A stretch of 64,000 nucleotides of DNA, taken from assembly GCA_964609625.1 (NCBI GenBank), contig CAZSRS010000018.1, positions 13,406 to 77,405 of the forward strand, read 5' to 3'. This document shows, in pieces, positions 15,745-23,776 of this stretch. Position 1 is the first letter of the stretch. Every line of letters starts with the position of its first letter. Below the pieces are notes generated by a model, which worked only from the letters and a program-made list of their open reading frames with translations, was not told the DNA's origin and searched no databases. A program made the position numbers and the translations under genes. The stretch comes from G963674665 sp964609625. Lineage in GTDB: Bacteria > Desulfobacterota > Desulfovibrionia > Desulfovibrionales > Desulfovibrionaceae.

Positions 15745-16508
15745 GGGGCGCCACTCCCCTGCTCTTGCCGGGACTCCAAGAGCGAGCAGAACACCTCCAC
15801 CACCGCCGGGTCCAGGCCGCCGTGGCAGAGACCGCGCAGCAACGCCAGTGCCTCATCGCGAGAGCTGGCCTTATGGTAGGGGCGGTCCGTGGTCACGGCG
15901 TCGTAAATGTCCGCCACGGTCACGATCCTGGCGCCCAAGGGGATATCCGCTGCCGTGAGGCCTTCGGGGTAGCCGCTGCCGTCGAGCTTTTCATGATGTT
16001 TGAGCACGTACTCCAGGGCGGCGCCGAGATGATCCAGCCGCTCCAGGATGTTTTTAGCGATGACCGGATGCTGCTTGATGGCGTGCATCATTTCCGGAGA
16101 GGGGTGGGTGTCCTCGTTGAGGAAAATGGCGTCGCTGAAGCCGATCTTGCCGATGTCGTGGAGCATGCCTGCGATCCAGACCTCCTCGGCATCTTCCGGA
16201 TTCATGCCCATGGCCAAGGCCAGCTCCCTGGCCAGGCCCGCCACGCGTTGCACATGCCCCCTGGTGTAGGGATCGCGGGCGCCCAGGGCTTCGGCCATGG
16301 CCTGGACAGCGTGCAAGGCGTTCTCCTTGAGCTGGTATTCCCTGGCCTCGACCTTGACCAGCATCATGCCCATGGCTTCCGCGATGCGGCGCACCGGCTC
16401 GGGGTGTTCCTCCGTGGTGTAGGCCATGATGTCGACCCCGTAGTCGCCCTCCGCCACGTGCTCGATGATTTCGATGATGACGTCCAGATCATTCTCGTTC
16501 ACAATCAT
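15741..16508 (-). CDS. HD-GYP domain protein (probable cyclic-di-GMP phosphodiesterase)
   Basis: A 255-residue cytosolic protein. The N-terminal about 60 residues are helical and acidic; the HD-GYP domain covers about 65-245. Metal and signature residues are H85 (GHVQRVA), H117-D118 (MLHDIGKIG), H147 (KQHP), H171-H172 (HHEKLDGSGYPEGL) and the downstream ADIYDAVTTDRPY. HD-GYP proteins hydrolyse cyclic di-GMP to pGpG or GMP. There is no receiver domain, so the input is unclear. GGAGCGAC precedes the ATG. The DUF3592 membrane protein follows with a 4-base overlap. Confidence 0.9.
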   Translation of the reverse strand: MIVNENDLDVIIEIIEHVAEGDYGVDIMAYTTEEHPEPVRRIAEAMGMMLVKVEAREYQLKENALHAVQAMAEALGARDPYTRGHVQRVAGLARELALAMGMNPEDAEEVWIAGMLHDIGKIGFSDAIFLNEDTHPSPEMMHAIKQHPVIAKNILERLDHLGAALEYVLKHHEKLDGSGYPEGLTAADIPLGARIVTVADIYDAVTTDRPYHKASSRDEALALLRGLCHGGLDPAVVEVFCSLLESRQEQGSGAP

Positions 16509-16583
16509 GTCGCTCCGTGCTATCCCCCCGTGTGACGCAACGTGTCAAGCCCCCGGAACCTCCATCCACAACAGGAGAAAACA

Positions 16584-16781
16584 ATGCCATTGCAACCCCC
16601 GAAAGTCATCACCTGGCTTCTGGCCCTTGCCCTCGGCGTTCTCGGCATCCTGATCTGGCCCCAGGTGGGCGTTGTCGCCAAGCCCGAATTCATCGCCCTG
16701 CCCGCCGCCACCCTGTCTTTCTGGCTCGAGGCCGCGGCCTTTGTGCTGCTCTGCCTTGCGGGGCTGTTGAAAGCGCTCTGA
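16584..16781 (+). CDS. Small two-span membrane protein
   Basis: A 65-residue protein beginning MPLQPPKVITWLLALALG, with hydrophobic spans at about 8-27 and 42-62 joined by a short loop (GVVAKPEFIALPAATL). AGGAG lies six bases before the ATG; an earlier in-frame ATG lacks a site. It is convergent with the HtrA gene and divergent from the HD-GYP gene. Family not recognised; probably a real small inner-membrane protein. Confidence 0.65.
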   Translation: MPLQPPKVITWLLALALGVLGILIWPQVGVVAKPEFIALPAATLSFWLEAAAFVLLCLAGLLKAL

Positions 16782-16801
16782 TCCTGGGCGGTGGCCCCTT
16801 T

Positions 16802-17983
16802 TCACGAAACCTTGCCCAGCGTGAGCCGCAGTTTGTAGGCTTTTCCACGGTGCAGCACGGCGAGGTGCACCACGTCTCCGGCCCTGTGCCTACCCACCAG
16901 GTCGTGTAGGCTTTTGCCGTCCTGGACCACCACACCGTTGAAGGTCACGATGACGTCGCCGGGGCTCAGGCCCGCGCTGTCGGCAGCACCCCCCGTGACC
17001 ACCTCGGTGATGATCACGCCCTGAGGACTGGTCAGGCCCAGGGCCTTGGCCATGGCCGGGTCCACGTCCTGGGTCTTGACGCCGAGGCTGGCCGCGCTTC
17101 CCGCGGGCTGGGGCCGCACGCCGCGTTCGATGGCCGCGATGCTCTTCTTGGCAGCGTTGCTGGGGATGGCGAAGCCGATGCCTTGTCCCGAGGCCACGAT
17201 GGCGGTGTTCACGCCCACCACCTGGCCCCGCAGGTTGATCAGCGGACCGCCGCTGTTGCCTGGGTTGATGCTGGCGTCGGTCTGGATGTAGTTGTCGTAG
17301 GGGCCGCCGGCGCCTATGCTGCGGCCCTTGCCGCTGACAATGCCCATGGTCACGGTGTGATCCAGACCAAAGGGATTGCCGATGGCCACCACCCACTCCC
17401 CCACCTGCAGGGCGTCGGAATCGCCTAATTCGAGAAACGGGAGACGGCGTCCCGCATCGATGCGCAGCAGGGCGATATCGCTCTCCTCGTCGTAGCCGAT
17501 GACCGTGGCCTCATAGTTGCGTTCTTCTTCGGCGCCCCCTTGCAGGGTAACCACGATGCGTTCCGCGGCTTTGATCACGTGGGCGTTGGTCAGGATCTTG
17601 CCCGAGACGTCGAGGATGAACCCGGACCCCAGGGAACGCTGCTTCCTTTCGGGCTCCTGCTGGAAAAAGGGTTCGAGCTGCTTGAAGAAATCGTGAAAGG
17701 GCGACTCCGGTCCCATGTGGTACTGGAAGAAGTCTCGCAGCCCCCCCTTGCCCCCCACTGTGCGCTCGGTGCTGATGTTCACCACCGCGGGCCCCACGCG
17801 ATTGGCCAGCCTGGTGATATCCGGCAGGGTGGCGGCGATGGGCACCCCTGGGGAGAGTTCCGCCTGGGAACTCGGCGCGGAGGCTTGCGTTGTGCCTGTG
17901 CTGGCGGTACGCCCCGCACAGGAGCAGAGCATCGCCACGGACAGAAGAATCAGGAGCGGCAAGGGCATGTTCTTCGTCGTCAT
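16802..17983 (-). CDS. htrA: HtrA/DegS-type serine protease, probable lipoprotein
   Basis: Envelope quality-control protease, 393 residues. The N-terminus is hydrophobic and ends in a lipobox-like LCSC (C22), so it may be lipid-anchored. The trypsin-like domain (about 60-260) has the full triad: H135 in LTNAHVI, D169 in ESDIALLR and S244 in NPGNSGGP. One PDZ domain (about 290-385) follows, with GVIITEVVTGGAADSAGL and GDVIVTFNG. Having one PDZ domain resembles DegS more than DegP. A 'FFKQLEPFFQQ' loop (about 98-108) matches the LA-loop region of HtrA proteins. It stands alone, about 135 bases from the cyclase gene. Confidence 0.93.
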   Translation of the reverse strand: MTTKNMPLPLLILLSVAMLCSCAGRTASTGTTQASAPSSQAELSPGVPIAATLPDITRLANRVGPAVVNISTERTVGGKGGLRDFFQYHMGPESPFHDFFKQLEPFFQQEPERKQRSLGSGFILDVSGKILTNAHVIKAAERIVVTLQGGAEEERNYEATVIGYDEESDIALLRIDAGRRLPFLELGDSDALQVGEWVVAIGNPFGLDHTVTMGIVSGKGRSIGAGGPYDNYIQTDASINPGNSGGPLINLRGQVVGVNTAIVASGQGIGFAIPSNAAKKSIAAIERGVRPQPAGSAASLGVKTQDVDPAMAKALGLTSPQGVIITEVVTGGAADSAGLSPGDVIVTFNGVVVQDGKSLHDLVGRHRAGDVVHLAVLHRGKAYKLRLTLGKVS

Positions 17984-18118
17984 GCTTCAGCCTCCACAAT
18001 GCTTCAACAGCATACCGCGCCCCTAGGGAGTTCTGTCCCGGCGCGCTTGTCGGCTCTCCCGCACGCGGTTTGCATCGTTTGCGGGGGAGTTACGGCACGA
18101 TCACCGCCGTCCACCACG

Positions 18119-18745
18119 TCACGTCTCCACCTTGGAGACCACGGTGAGGTTCTCGCCCTGCCTGGTGGCCACCCGCCCCGTGAGATGGGGACTGTAGCGG
18201 CTGAGCATCCAGACCTCGGGGATGATCTCGGAGATGATCTCGCCGTCGTCAAAGACCCTGACCATGGAGCTTTCCGAAACCACCACGGCCACGGTCGCCG
18301 TGTTCCTGGTGATGGAAGCCGCGGCCACGTGCCGGCTTCCAAGCCCGAGGGGCAGGACTATGCCTTGGGTATCTGCATTGACGTATCTGGCCGCCGAATG
18401 CACCACGCCATCCTCGCAGACCAGAAAGGCGCCATCCAGTTGGGCCAGTTCCTTGATGGTCTCCCGCATGTCCGGGTCCGTGATCCGTTTGACATTCGCG
18501 GGATGCCCCAGCAATGGGTCCAGGATCAGGCACCTGGAGCGCGCCAGCACGTTCTCCAGGTCGCCCACCGTGAACATGGTGCCGATCTTGCGCCCCTCCC
18601 GGCCCTCCCGGGCGATCTCCACGGCCAGAAAGATGACCTCTTTCAGGATCTCGGGCGGTACACCCCGTCGCTCCGAGCAAATGTCCCTGCAGAGATCGAG
18701 ACGCTCATGCTCCTCCCCACAAGGGGAGGCCTGATCCTCGCTCAT
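18119..18745 (-). CDS. DacZ-like diadenylate cyclase (DAC) domain protein
   Basis: A 208-residue soluble protein whose second half is a DAC (DisA_N) domain, the fold that makes cyclic di-AMP from two ATP. The DGA motif is D104-G105-A106 (QLDGAFLV) and the RHR-type motif appears as GSRHVAAASITRNT (R138-H139-V140). VVVSESSMVRVFDDG follows as in cyclases. The N-terminal half (EIAREGREGRKIGTMFTVGD) matches the DacZ style known from archaea and some bacteria rather than DisA or CdaA. Replacement of the second Arg by Val may or may not matter. The ATG overlaps the S10 peptidase stop (ATGA). Confidence 0.82.
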   Translation of the reverse strand: MSEDQASPCGEEHERLDLCRDICSERRGVPPEILKEVIFLAVEIAREGREGRKIGTMFTVGDLENVLARSRCLILDPLLGHPANVKRITDPDMRETIKELAQLDGAFLVCEDGVVHSAARYVNADTQGIVLPLGLGSRHVAAASITRNTATVAVVVSESSMVRVFDDGEIISEIIPEVWMLSRYSPHLTGRVATRQGENLTVVSKVET

Positions 18746-20346
18746 GGCAACGATTCCTTGTAAAAAGCGGCGGCATCGTGATACAGCCGCTCCCTGGCCG
18801 CCGCATGGTTGTAGAGCATGTGCCCGCCTTCATAGAACCGCAGCAAGACGTTCCGCCGTTGCTCGGGCGTCAGCAACATCTGCCGCACCGACCAGACCGT
18901 GGCGAAATACGGCGTGGCCATATCGTAATACCCACAAACGAAAAAGACACGCAAGTCCGGGATGACGCTCATGGCGAAACGCACTTCGCCTCCAGTGTTC
19001 ACATAACCCTGCTTCCCCTTGATACCACTGCTCCAGTCCCAGTTGTCGAGCACTTCGGAACTGAGCACCTCGTAGGGGATATCTATCCTGTAGCCCAACC
19101 GTTGCCGGACGTAGGCGTTGAATGCGCTGGTAAATGGCGCCGTGAGCCTGTCCAGGGAGGGATCCAGTTCCGGAAAGGGATTCGGGGGCTCCGGGTCCAC
19201 ACAGGTCATGCTGCCGTCCATGCGCCCCACGAGCAATCCCTCTTCCCGCAGCAGCTCCTTGAAAAACACCCCCGGCCTGATACGCTCGCGCTCCTGGATC
19301 ACCACCCGTTCGGGCAGGCCGGTGAACTGCGCCAGTTCCTTCCTGAGCTTGGCACGGCCGTCCTTCTCCACGTCGTCCAGGGCATGCCCCAGGGTCAGGG
19401 CTGGGAGGTAGCGCTCCAAAGCGAACCGCTCCACCTTTTGGAGTCGGGAGGCAAGGTCCTCGCCCTTTTCCAGTTTGGCCTTGCCCTGATACACAGCCGT
19501 GGCCGCATAGGAGGGGAGAAACAAGGAATACGGCAGGTTGCTGGCCGAGGCGTCCAAGGTGGTGAAGTCCAGCACCGGCGAGATGTACACGACCCCTCTG
19601 GCCGCGATGCCGTAGTCATCCACCAGGGCGGTGGTCAGTTCCGCGGCGCGGATGCCGCCGTAGCTCTCGCCCACCAGGAATACAGGGGACAGCCAGCGGT
19701 CGTTGCGCGTGAGGTAGAGCCTGATGAACGAGGCCACCGAAGCCACATCCTGACGCACACCCCAGAAGGCCTTTCCCTCCTCCTTGGGAGCCGGCTCCTC
19801 GGGCCCTTGCTCCTTTTGTTTTTTCAACGTCCGGCTGAACCCGGTGCCAACCGGGTCGATGAACACCAAGTCCGTGAACGCCAGCCAGGACAAGGGGTTG
19901 TCTTCAAAGTCCGCGGGAGGTGGAGGAGGTGTACCGTCGGGATTCAAGACCACCCTGGTGGGACCCAGGGCGCCCATGTGCAGCCACACCGACGAGGCGC
20001 CCGGACCGCCGTTGAAGGCAAAGGTCACGGGACGGCCGCCGGGCGCGGCATCCTTTTTTTCGTAGGCCACGAAGAAGAACCTGGCCTTGGGCTCGTCCCC
20101 TTCCAGGGGCACCAGCAGTTCTCCTGCCCGGGCCGTATAGGCCAGTGGACCGTCCACGCTCTGCAGAACGTGCTCGCTGCTCACGATCTCGGGCTCGGCA
20201 AGGGGAGGCTCCGGGGGCATGGGCACGGCTTTTTCACCGGCCCGGACCTCCTTGTCCCTCGTTGCCTCCTGGGCCTGGGCCATTCCCAGGGTCATGATCA
20301 CGGCGACAATCACGATCGCCACTCCGACAGGAACTCCGTACCGCAT
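18742..20346 (-). CDS. S10-family serine carboxypeptidase-like protein
   Basis: A 534-residue exported hydrolase of peptidase family S10. A signal peptide covers about 1-25 (cleavage after AQA). The fold markers are FAFNGGPGASSVWLH (oxyanion region, about 109-123), WLAFTDLVFIDPVGTGFS, and the nucleophile elbow GESYGG (S228). The catalytic Asp is in VCGYYDMATPY and the His in YEGGHMLY near the C-terminus. Substrate unknown; family members cut C-terminal residues from peptides. It is the first gene of a two-gene unit with the diadenylate cyclase. Confidence 0.9.
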   Translation of the reverse strand: MRYGVPVGVAIVIVAVIMTLGMAQAQEATRDKEVRAGEKAVPMPPEPPLAEPEIVSSEHVLQSVDGPLAYTARAGELLVPLEGDEPKARFFFVAYEKKDAAPGGRPVTFAFNGGPGASSVWLHMGALGPTRVVLNPDGTPPPPPADFEDNPLSWLAFTDLVFIDPVGTGFSRTLKKQKEQGPEEPAPKEEGKAFWGVRQDVASVASFIRLYLTRNDRWLSPVFLVGESYGGIRAAELTTALVDDYGIAARGVVYISPVLDFTTLDASASNLPYSLFLPSYAATAVYQGKAKLEKGEDLASRLQKVERFALERYLPALTLGHALDDVEKDGRAKLRKELAQFTGLPERVVIQERERIRPGVFFKELLREEGLLVGRMDGSMTCVDPEPPNPFPELDPSLDRLTAPFTSAFNAYVRQRLGYRIDIPYEVLSSEVLDNWDWSSGIKGKQGYVNTGGEVRFAMSVIPDLRVFFVCGYYDMATPYFATVWSVRQMLLTPEQRRNVLLRFYEGGHMLYNHAAARERLYHDAAAFYKESLP

Positions 20347-20467
20347 GCCCTCTCCTTTGTGTCTGCTGTGTTGTGTACAAGTGGTGCGAGCAACATAACA
20401 GGCCCTGATCCAGGGGACAATCTTCTTGGTTCACTGCCTATCCATTGCGACCGTTCACGACACGCTG

Positions 20468-20496
20468 TTGACAGGGACCCATACCTCGCTGTTATT
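20468..20496 (+). promoter_or_regulatory. Candidate moxR promoter
   Basis: A perfect TTGACA (20468-20473) is followed after 17 bases by GTTATT. The -10 match is modest. Transcription would begin near 20503, about 32 bases before the moxR ATG. Confidence 0.45.
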
Positions 20497-20534
20497 TTCA
20501 GCCGACGTAGTCCATAAATATTCGGGAGACAGAC

Positions 20535-21515
20535 ATGCTCGAGGATGTAACCAGAACAGTGGAACAGCAAGGGCAACGCATCGAGGTCCTGCGCCGGGCC
20601 ATAGGCCAAGTCATCGTGGGGCAGCGCATGCTCGTGGAGCGCCTGCTCATCGGCCTGATCTGCAAGGGACACGTGCTGCTCGAGGGCGTGCCCGGACTGG
20701 CCAAAACCATGACCGTGCGTACCCTGGCCGCCGCCCTGCACGCCGACTTCAAACGCATCCAATTCACCCCGGACCTACTGCCCGCGGACATCCTGGGCAC
20801 GGAAGTCTTCCAGCCCAAGACCGGGGAATTCAGTATCAAGAAGGGCCCGTTGTTCCACAACATCATCCTGGCCGACGAGATCAACCGCGCGCCGTCCAAG
20901 GTCCAGAGCGCCCTGCTCGAGGCCATGCAGGAACGTCAGGTCACCATCAGCGGCCAAACATTCGCCTTGCCCGACCCCTTCCTGGTCCTGGCCACTCAGA
21001 ATCCCATCGAGCAAGAAGGCACATACCCCCTGCCCGAGGCCCAGGTGGACCGCTTCATGCTCAAACTCAGACTCGATTATCCGAGCAAGGACGAGGAGCG
21101 CGAAATCGCCCTGCGCTTCGGCGCTGGCGAGCCAGCAATGCCCGCGCCCCTGCTCGCTTCGGCTGACCTCCAGGAACTGCACGAACTGCACACCCGGATT
21201 TTCCTGGACCCCAAGCTGCTCGACTACATCCTGGAGCTGGTCTTCGCCACCCGCACGCCCGAGACCCACGGCCTCGAGGATCTGGCCCGGTTCATCGACT
21301 TCGGCGCCTCCCCCCGCGCCAGCATCGCCCTGTGCCAAGCATCTCGAGCCTTTGCCTTGTTGCAGGGGCGCGCCTACGTCACCCCGCAGGACATCAAGCA
21401 GGTGGCACCCGACGTCCTGCGCCACCGCATCATCCGCAGCTACGAGGCGGAGGCCGAAGAGGTGGACACGGAGCGGATCATCGCCCGCATCTTCGACGTC
21501 GTTGCGGTTCCCTGA
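20535..21515 (+). CDS. MoxR-family AAA+ ATPase
   Basis: A 326-residue AAA+ chaperone of the MoxR class. The family acts with von Willebrand A proteins to mature or insert metal into enzyme complexes. Walker A is GVPGLAKT (about 50-57), Walker B ILADEINRAPSK, and the sensor region ATQNPIEQEGTYPLPEAQ. The C-terminal lid has the DFGASPRASIAL and RAYVTPQDIKQVAPDVL signatures of the MRP subfamily. GGGAG precedes the ATG. Its usual partners (DUF58, vWA, BatD) lie on the other strand from 22.2 to 30.7 kb, separated by other genes, which is unusual. Confidence 0.93.
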   Translation: MLEDVTRTVEQQGQRIEVLRRAIGQVIVGQRMLVERLLIGLICKGHVLLEGVPGLAKTMTVRTLAAALHADFKRIQFTPDLLPADILGTEVFQPKTGEFSIKKGPLFHNIILADEINRAPSKVQSALLEAMQERQVTISGQTFALPDPFLVLATQNPIEQEGTYPLPEAQVDRFMLKLRLDYPSKDEEREIALRFGAGEPAMPAPLLASADLQELHELHTRIFLDPKLLDYILELVFATRTPETHGLEDLARFIDFGASPRASIALCQASRAFALLQGRAYVTPQDIKQVAPDVLRHRIIRSYEAEAEEVDTERIIARIFDVVAVP

Positions 21516-21676
21516 GCCCCGCGGCTCCCACGCCGCCCTACTCTGCCGCCCAGGACCGTGCGGAGTCGCATCGCGCTCTTGGTTCGAAAAGCGGCACGGA
21601 GTATTATTTCCATCACGCGTTCGACACCACGCCTCCACTGTGCTATGTTCGTAGGCAGGAAAAAAGGAGGTCAGAG

Positions 21677-22075
21677 ATGACGACGCAGCTATCCTTTACG
21701 AAATTCGAGAAAAAGTACCGAACCAAGCTCAGGGAGCAGATGGATCAGGCCGAATCCACCCAGGACGTACGCAAGTTTTTTTTCCAGCTCCTGCGTGACA
21801 TGCTGCGGGAAATTCCAGATTGCGAGGTAGATCTGGTCTACGAGGCCGTGAAACTGACCCCGGACGAAGCGCCGGGCTTTGCCTTCAAACCAGAACTGCT
21901 CGGCGAGGGTGGCTTCGAGCGCCTGCAAGCCCTGATGACCGACTCGGACCTGGAGCGGATCCTGCGCGACTTCGCGGAGACCTGCATCAACAGGATGCGA
22001 CGATTGGACAAGAACCCCGAGAAGACCGAGGCCAAGACTTGGCCGGTGCCCGGCCCCGTGGACAAACGGCGCTAG
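21677..22075 (+). CDS. Cytosolic helical protein of unknown function
   Basis: A 132-residue charged protein starting MTTQLSFTKFEKKYR with a perfect AGGAGG six bases upstream. It is mostly helical (KLREQMDQAESTQDVRKFF, about 17-35; ERLQALMTDSDLERILRDF, about 78-96) and ends in a lysine-rich proline tail. No signal peptide or known domain is seen. It follows moxR by 161 bases on the same strand and ends just before a strong bidirectional terminator. Confidence 0.7.
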   Translation: MTTQLSFTKFEKKYRTKLREQMDQAESTQDVRKFFFQLLRDMLREIPDCEVDLVYEAVKLTPDEAPGFAFKPELLGEGGFERLQALMTDSDLERILRDFAETCINRMRRLDKNPEKTEAKTWPVPGPVDKRR

Positions 22076-22095
22076 ACTCACCCTCCCGCTGAAAC

Positions 22096-22141
22096 AAACG
22101 GCCGCGCACGGGGTGTTCTCCCCGGCGCGGCCGTTTTCTTT
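22096..22141. terminator. Strong bidirectional terminator
   Basis: AAACGGCCGCGC (22096-22107) pairs with GCGCGGCCGTTT (22125-22136), extended inside by CGGGG/CCCCG. TTTTCTTT follows on the plus strand and GTTTGTTTC on the minus strand. It separates the convergent 132-residue protein gene and ccmE. Confidence 0.85.
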
Positions 22142-22156
22142 ACCGTGAACCGTGTC

Positions 22157-22573
22157 TCAGCCTTCGCGGTTCTGCTTTTCGTACTTCGAGGGGCACTTGG
22201 TCATCAACACGCTGGCCTCGAAGGTCCGGGAGCCCTTGGGCAACACGCCCTCCACGATCACCTCCACACCGGGCTTGAAGGTGTCCGGCACCGCTCCCTT
22301 GTAAGCCACCCACATACCCTTGTTGGTGTCCTTGCTGTCCAGGAGGCGGAAGGTGACGCCAATGCGCTCCGGCTGACGGTCGATCCCCTCGCCGTCCACG
22401 GTGCCGAAGAGCCGCGCCGCGCCCAGGGAGTCGGGCTCCATGGCCAGCGCCTCGGAGACCTCGAGGAAATAAACGCTGTTCTGGGACAGACCTGAAAAGA
22501 GCAGAAAGCCCAGGGCACCGGCAAGCAGGACGAACGCCGCTATGTAGACGTTCTTGTTCGATTTCTTTATCAT
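22157..22573 (-). CDS. ccmE: Cytochrome c maturation haem chaperone CcmE, Cys variant
   Basis: Periplasmic haem chaperone of System I cytochrome c biogenesis, 138 residues. A membrane anchor at about 9-27 is followed by an OB-fold domain (FLEVSEAL, GTVDGEG, VTFRLLD, GVEVIVEGVLPKGSRTF). The covalent haem site, normally His-x-x-x-Tyr, reads C127-P-S-K-Y131. This CxxxY form is known from Desulfovibrio, whose Ccm system lacks CcmH, and supports that taxonomic placement. The ATG at 22573 has GGAG five bases upstream. No other ccm gene is adjacent. A strong promoter and a palindrome lie just upstream. Confidence 0.92.
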   Translation of the reverse strand: MIKKSNKNVYIAAFVLLAGALGFLLFSGLSQNSVYFLEVSEALAMEPDSLGAARLFGTVDGEGIDRQPERIGVTFRLLDSKDTNKGMWVAYKGAVPDTFKPGVEVIVEGVLPKGSRTFEASVLMTKCPSKYEKQNREG

Positions 22574-22591
22574 AAGGGCTCCAAGTGGCGT

Positions 22592-22610
22592 AATAAGAAT
22601 TTTTCTTATT
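22592..22610. repeat. 19-bp palindrome overlapping the ccmE promoter start region
   Basis: AATAAGAA (22592-22599) and TTCTTATT (22603-22610) are perfect inverted arms around a 3-base centre. The palindrome overlaps the -10 box and predicted start of ccmE, where an operator would act. Its low GC content stands out from its surroundings. It could also form a weak hairpin at the end of the CNNM transcript. Confidence 0.6.
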
Positions 22611-22635
22611 TTAACCACTATTTCAACTTTGTCAA
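22608..22635 (-). promoter_or_regulatory. ccmE promoter
   Basis: TTGACA (22630-22635) and TAAAAT (22608-22613) lie 16 bases apart on the minus strand; the -35 is perfect and the -10 matches five of six. The -35 box lies inside the last codons of the CNNM gene. Confidence 0.65.
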
Positions 22636-23649
22636 CTTCTGCCGTTGCCGGCGGGCCAGGGCACGCATGTCCGTCACCTGATCGGTCTCATCCACGATCT
22701 CCTTGCCCAGGATTTCCTCCAGCACGTCTTCCAGGGTCACCACCCCGGCAACGCCGCCGTATTCGTCCAGCACCACGAAGAGATGCGTGCGCGACTCCAG
22801 GAACTTGACCAGCAGTCGATCCAGGCTCAGGGTCTCCACCACGAAACGCACGGGCTCCATCAGCTCGTTGATGCGCGCGTCATAGTGGTCGTCGGCCAAG
22901 GTCTCCAACACCGCGCGTCTGAGTACCAGCCCCACCACGTCTTCAGGGTCGTCGTTGTCGTAGACCGGGATGCGCGAGTAGTGCCAGAAATTCTTGGTGC
23001 CGCGCGCGTCGGACACGCTCATCTGCGCCGGCAGGGAAAAGACCACCGTGCGCGGGGTCATGATGTCCGAGACCGTCTTGGTGTCCAGGCTGAGGATGTT
23101 ACGGATGGCCAGTTCCTCGTAGGGCTGGATCACCCCGCTCTTGCGCGTGAGACTGACGATGGCCGTGATGTCGTCCTCCGTGGTCTCGGGGCCGCCGGCC
23201 GGCCGCACCTTTCTGCCCAGGTAGCCCGTGACCCAGATCACCGGGGAGAGCGCCAGCACCAGCCATTCCAGGGGGCGTGCCAGCAGTGGCATGATCTGCC
23301 TGGAATAGGCCACGCCGATGGTCTTGGGCACGATCTCGGAAAAGACCAGGATCGTGGCCGTGAAAACAGCCACGAACAGGCCCATGCTCTCCGAGCCGAA
23401 GACGCGGATGGCTGCCGCGCCGGCCACCGAGGCCCCGGCCGTGTTGGCAATGGTGTTCAAGGTCAGCACGGCGGAGATGGGGCGCTCGATCTGCGTACGC
23501 AGCTTGAACAGCAGATGCCCCGAGCGCCTGCCCTCGTGGCGCAGTTGTTCGATGAAACTCCAGGGTAGCGCGTACAGCGCGGCCTCGGTGATGGAGCAGA
23601 GCGCGGATATGCCAATGGCCAATCCGGCGGCGACGATCAGCTGGAACAT
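22618..23649 (-). CDS. CNNM/CorC-family transporter (haemolysin-like)
   Basis: A 343-residue inner-membrane protein of the CNNM family, linked to magnesium or other divalent ion transport. The DUF21 membrane domain (about 1-175) shows ALCSITEAALYALP, AVLTLNTIANTAGASVAGA and FSEIVPKTIGVAYS. A CBS pair (about 195-330) includes SDIMTPRTVVFSLP and the signature LFVVLDEYGGVAGVVTLEDVLEEI. It ends soon after the CBS pair, with no CorC-HlyC C-terminal domain. The start at 23649 lacks a good ribosome-binding site; upstream extension in frame is not protein-like. Confidence 0.9.
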   Translation of the reverse strand: MFQLIVAAGLAIGISALCSITEAALYALPWSFIEQLRHEGRRSGHLLFKLRTQIERPISAVLTLNTIANTAGASVAGAAAIRVFGSESMGLFVAVFTATILVFSEIVPKTIGVAYSRQIMPLLARPLEWLVLALSPVIWVTGYLGRKVRPAGGPETTEDDITAIVSLTRKSGVIQPYEELAIRNILSLDTKTVSDIMTPRTVVFSLPAQMSVSDARGTKNFWHYSRIPVYDNDDPEDVVGLVLRRAVLETLADDHYDARINELMEPVRFVVETLSLDRLLVKFLESRTHLFVVLDEYGGVAGVVTLEDVLEEILGKEIVDETDQVTDMRALARRQRQKLTKLK

Positions 23650-23776
23650 GATGCGCGCCGCAGCGGTGTCTGGCTCGTTTGGGGCGGAGGGTGCACGGAA
23701 TCGGTGTCCATACCTGATTCGCCTGTTAGCGCCTTCACGGAAAAAATGCAATCCCCTCTGGACGGGTACCCGAACC

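Noticed and set aside
16542..16583. Longer N-terminus for the two-span membrane protein
   Set aside because: The earlier ATG lacks a ribosome-binding site, while AGGAG sits six bases before the ATG at 16584.
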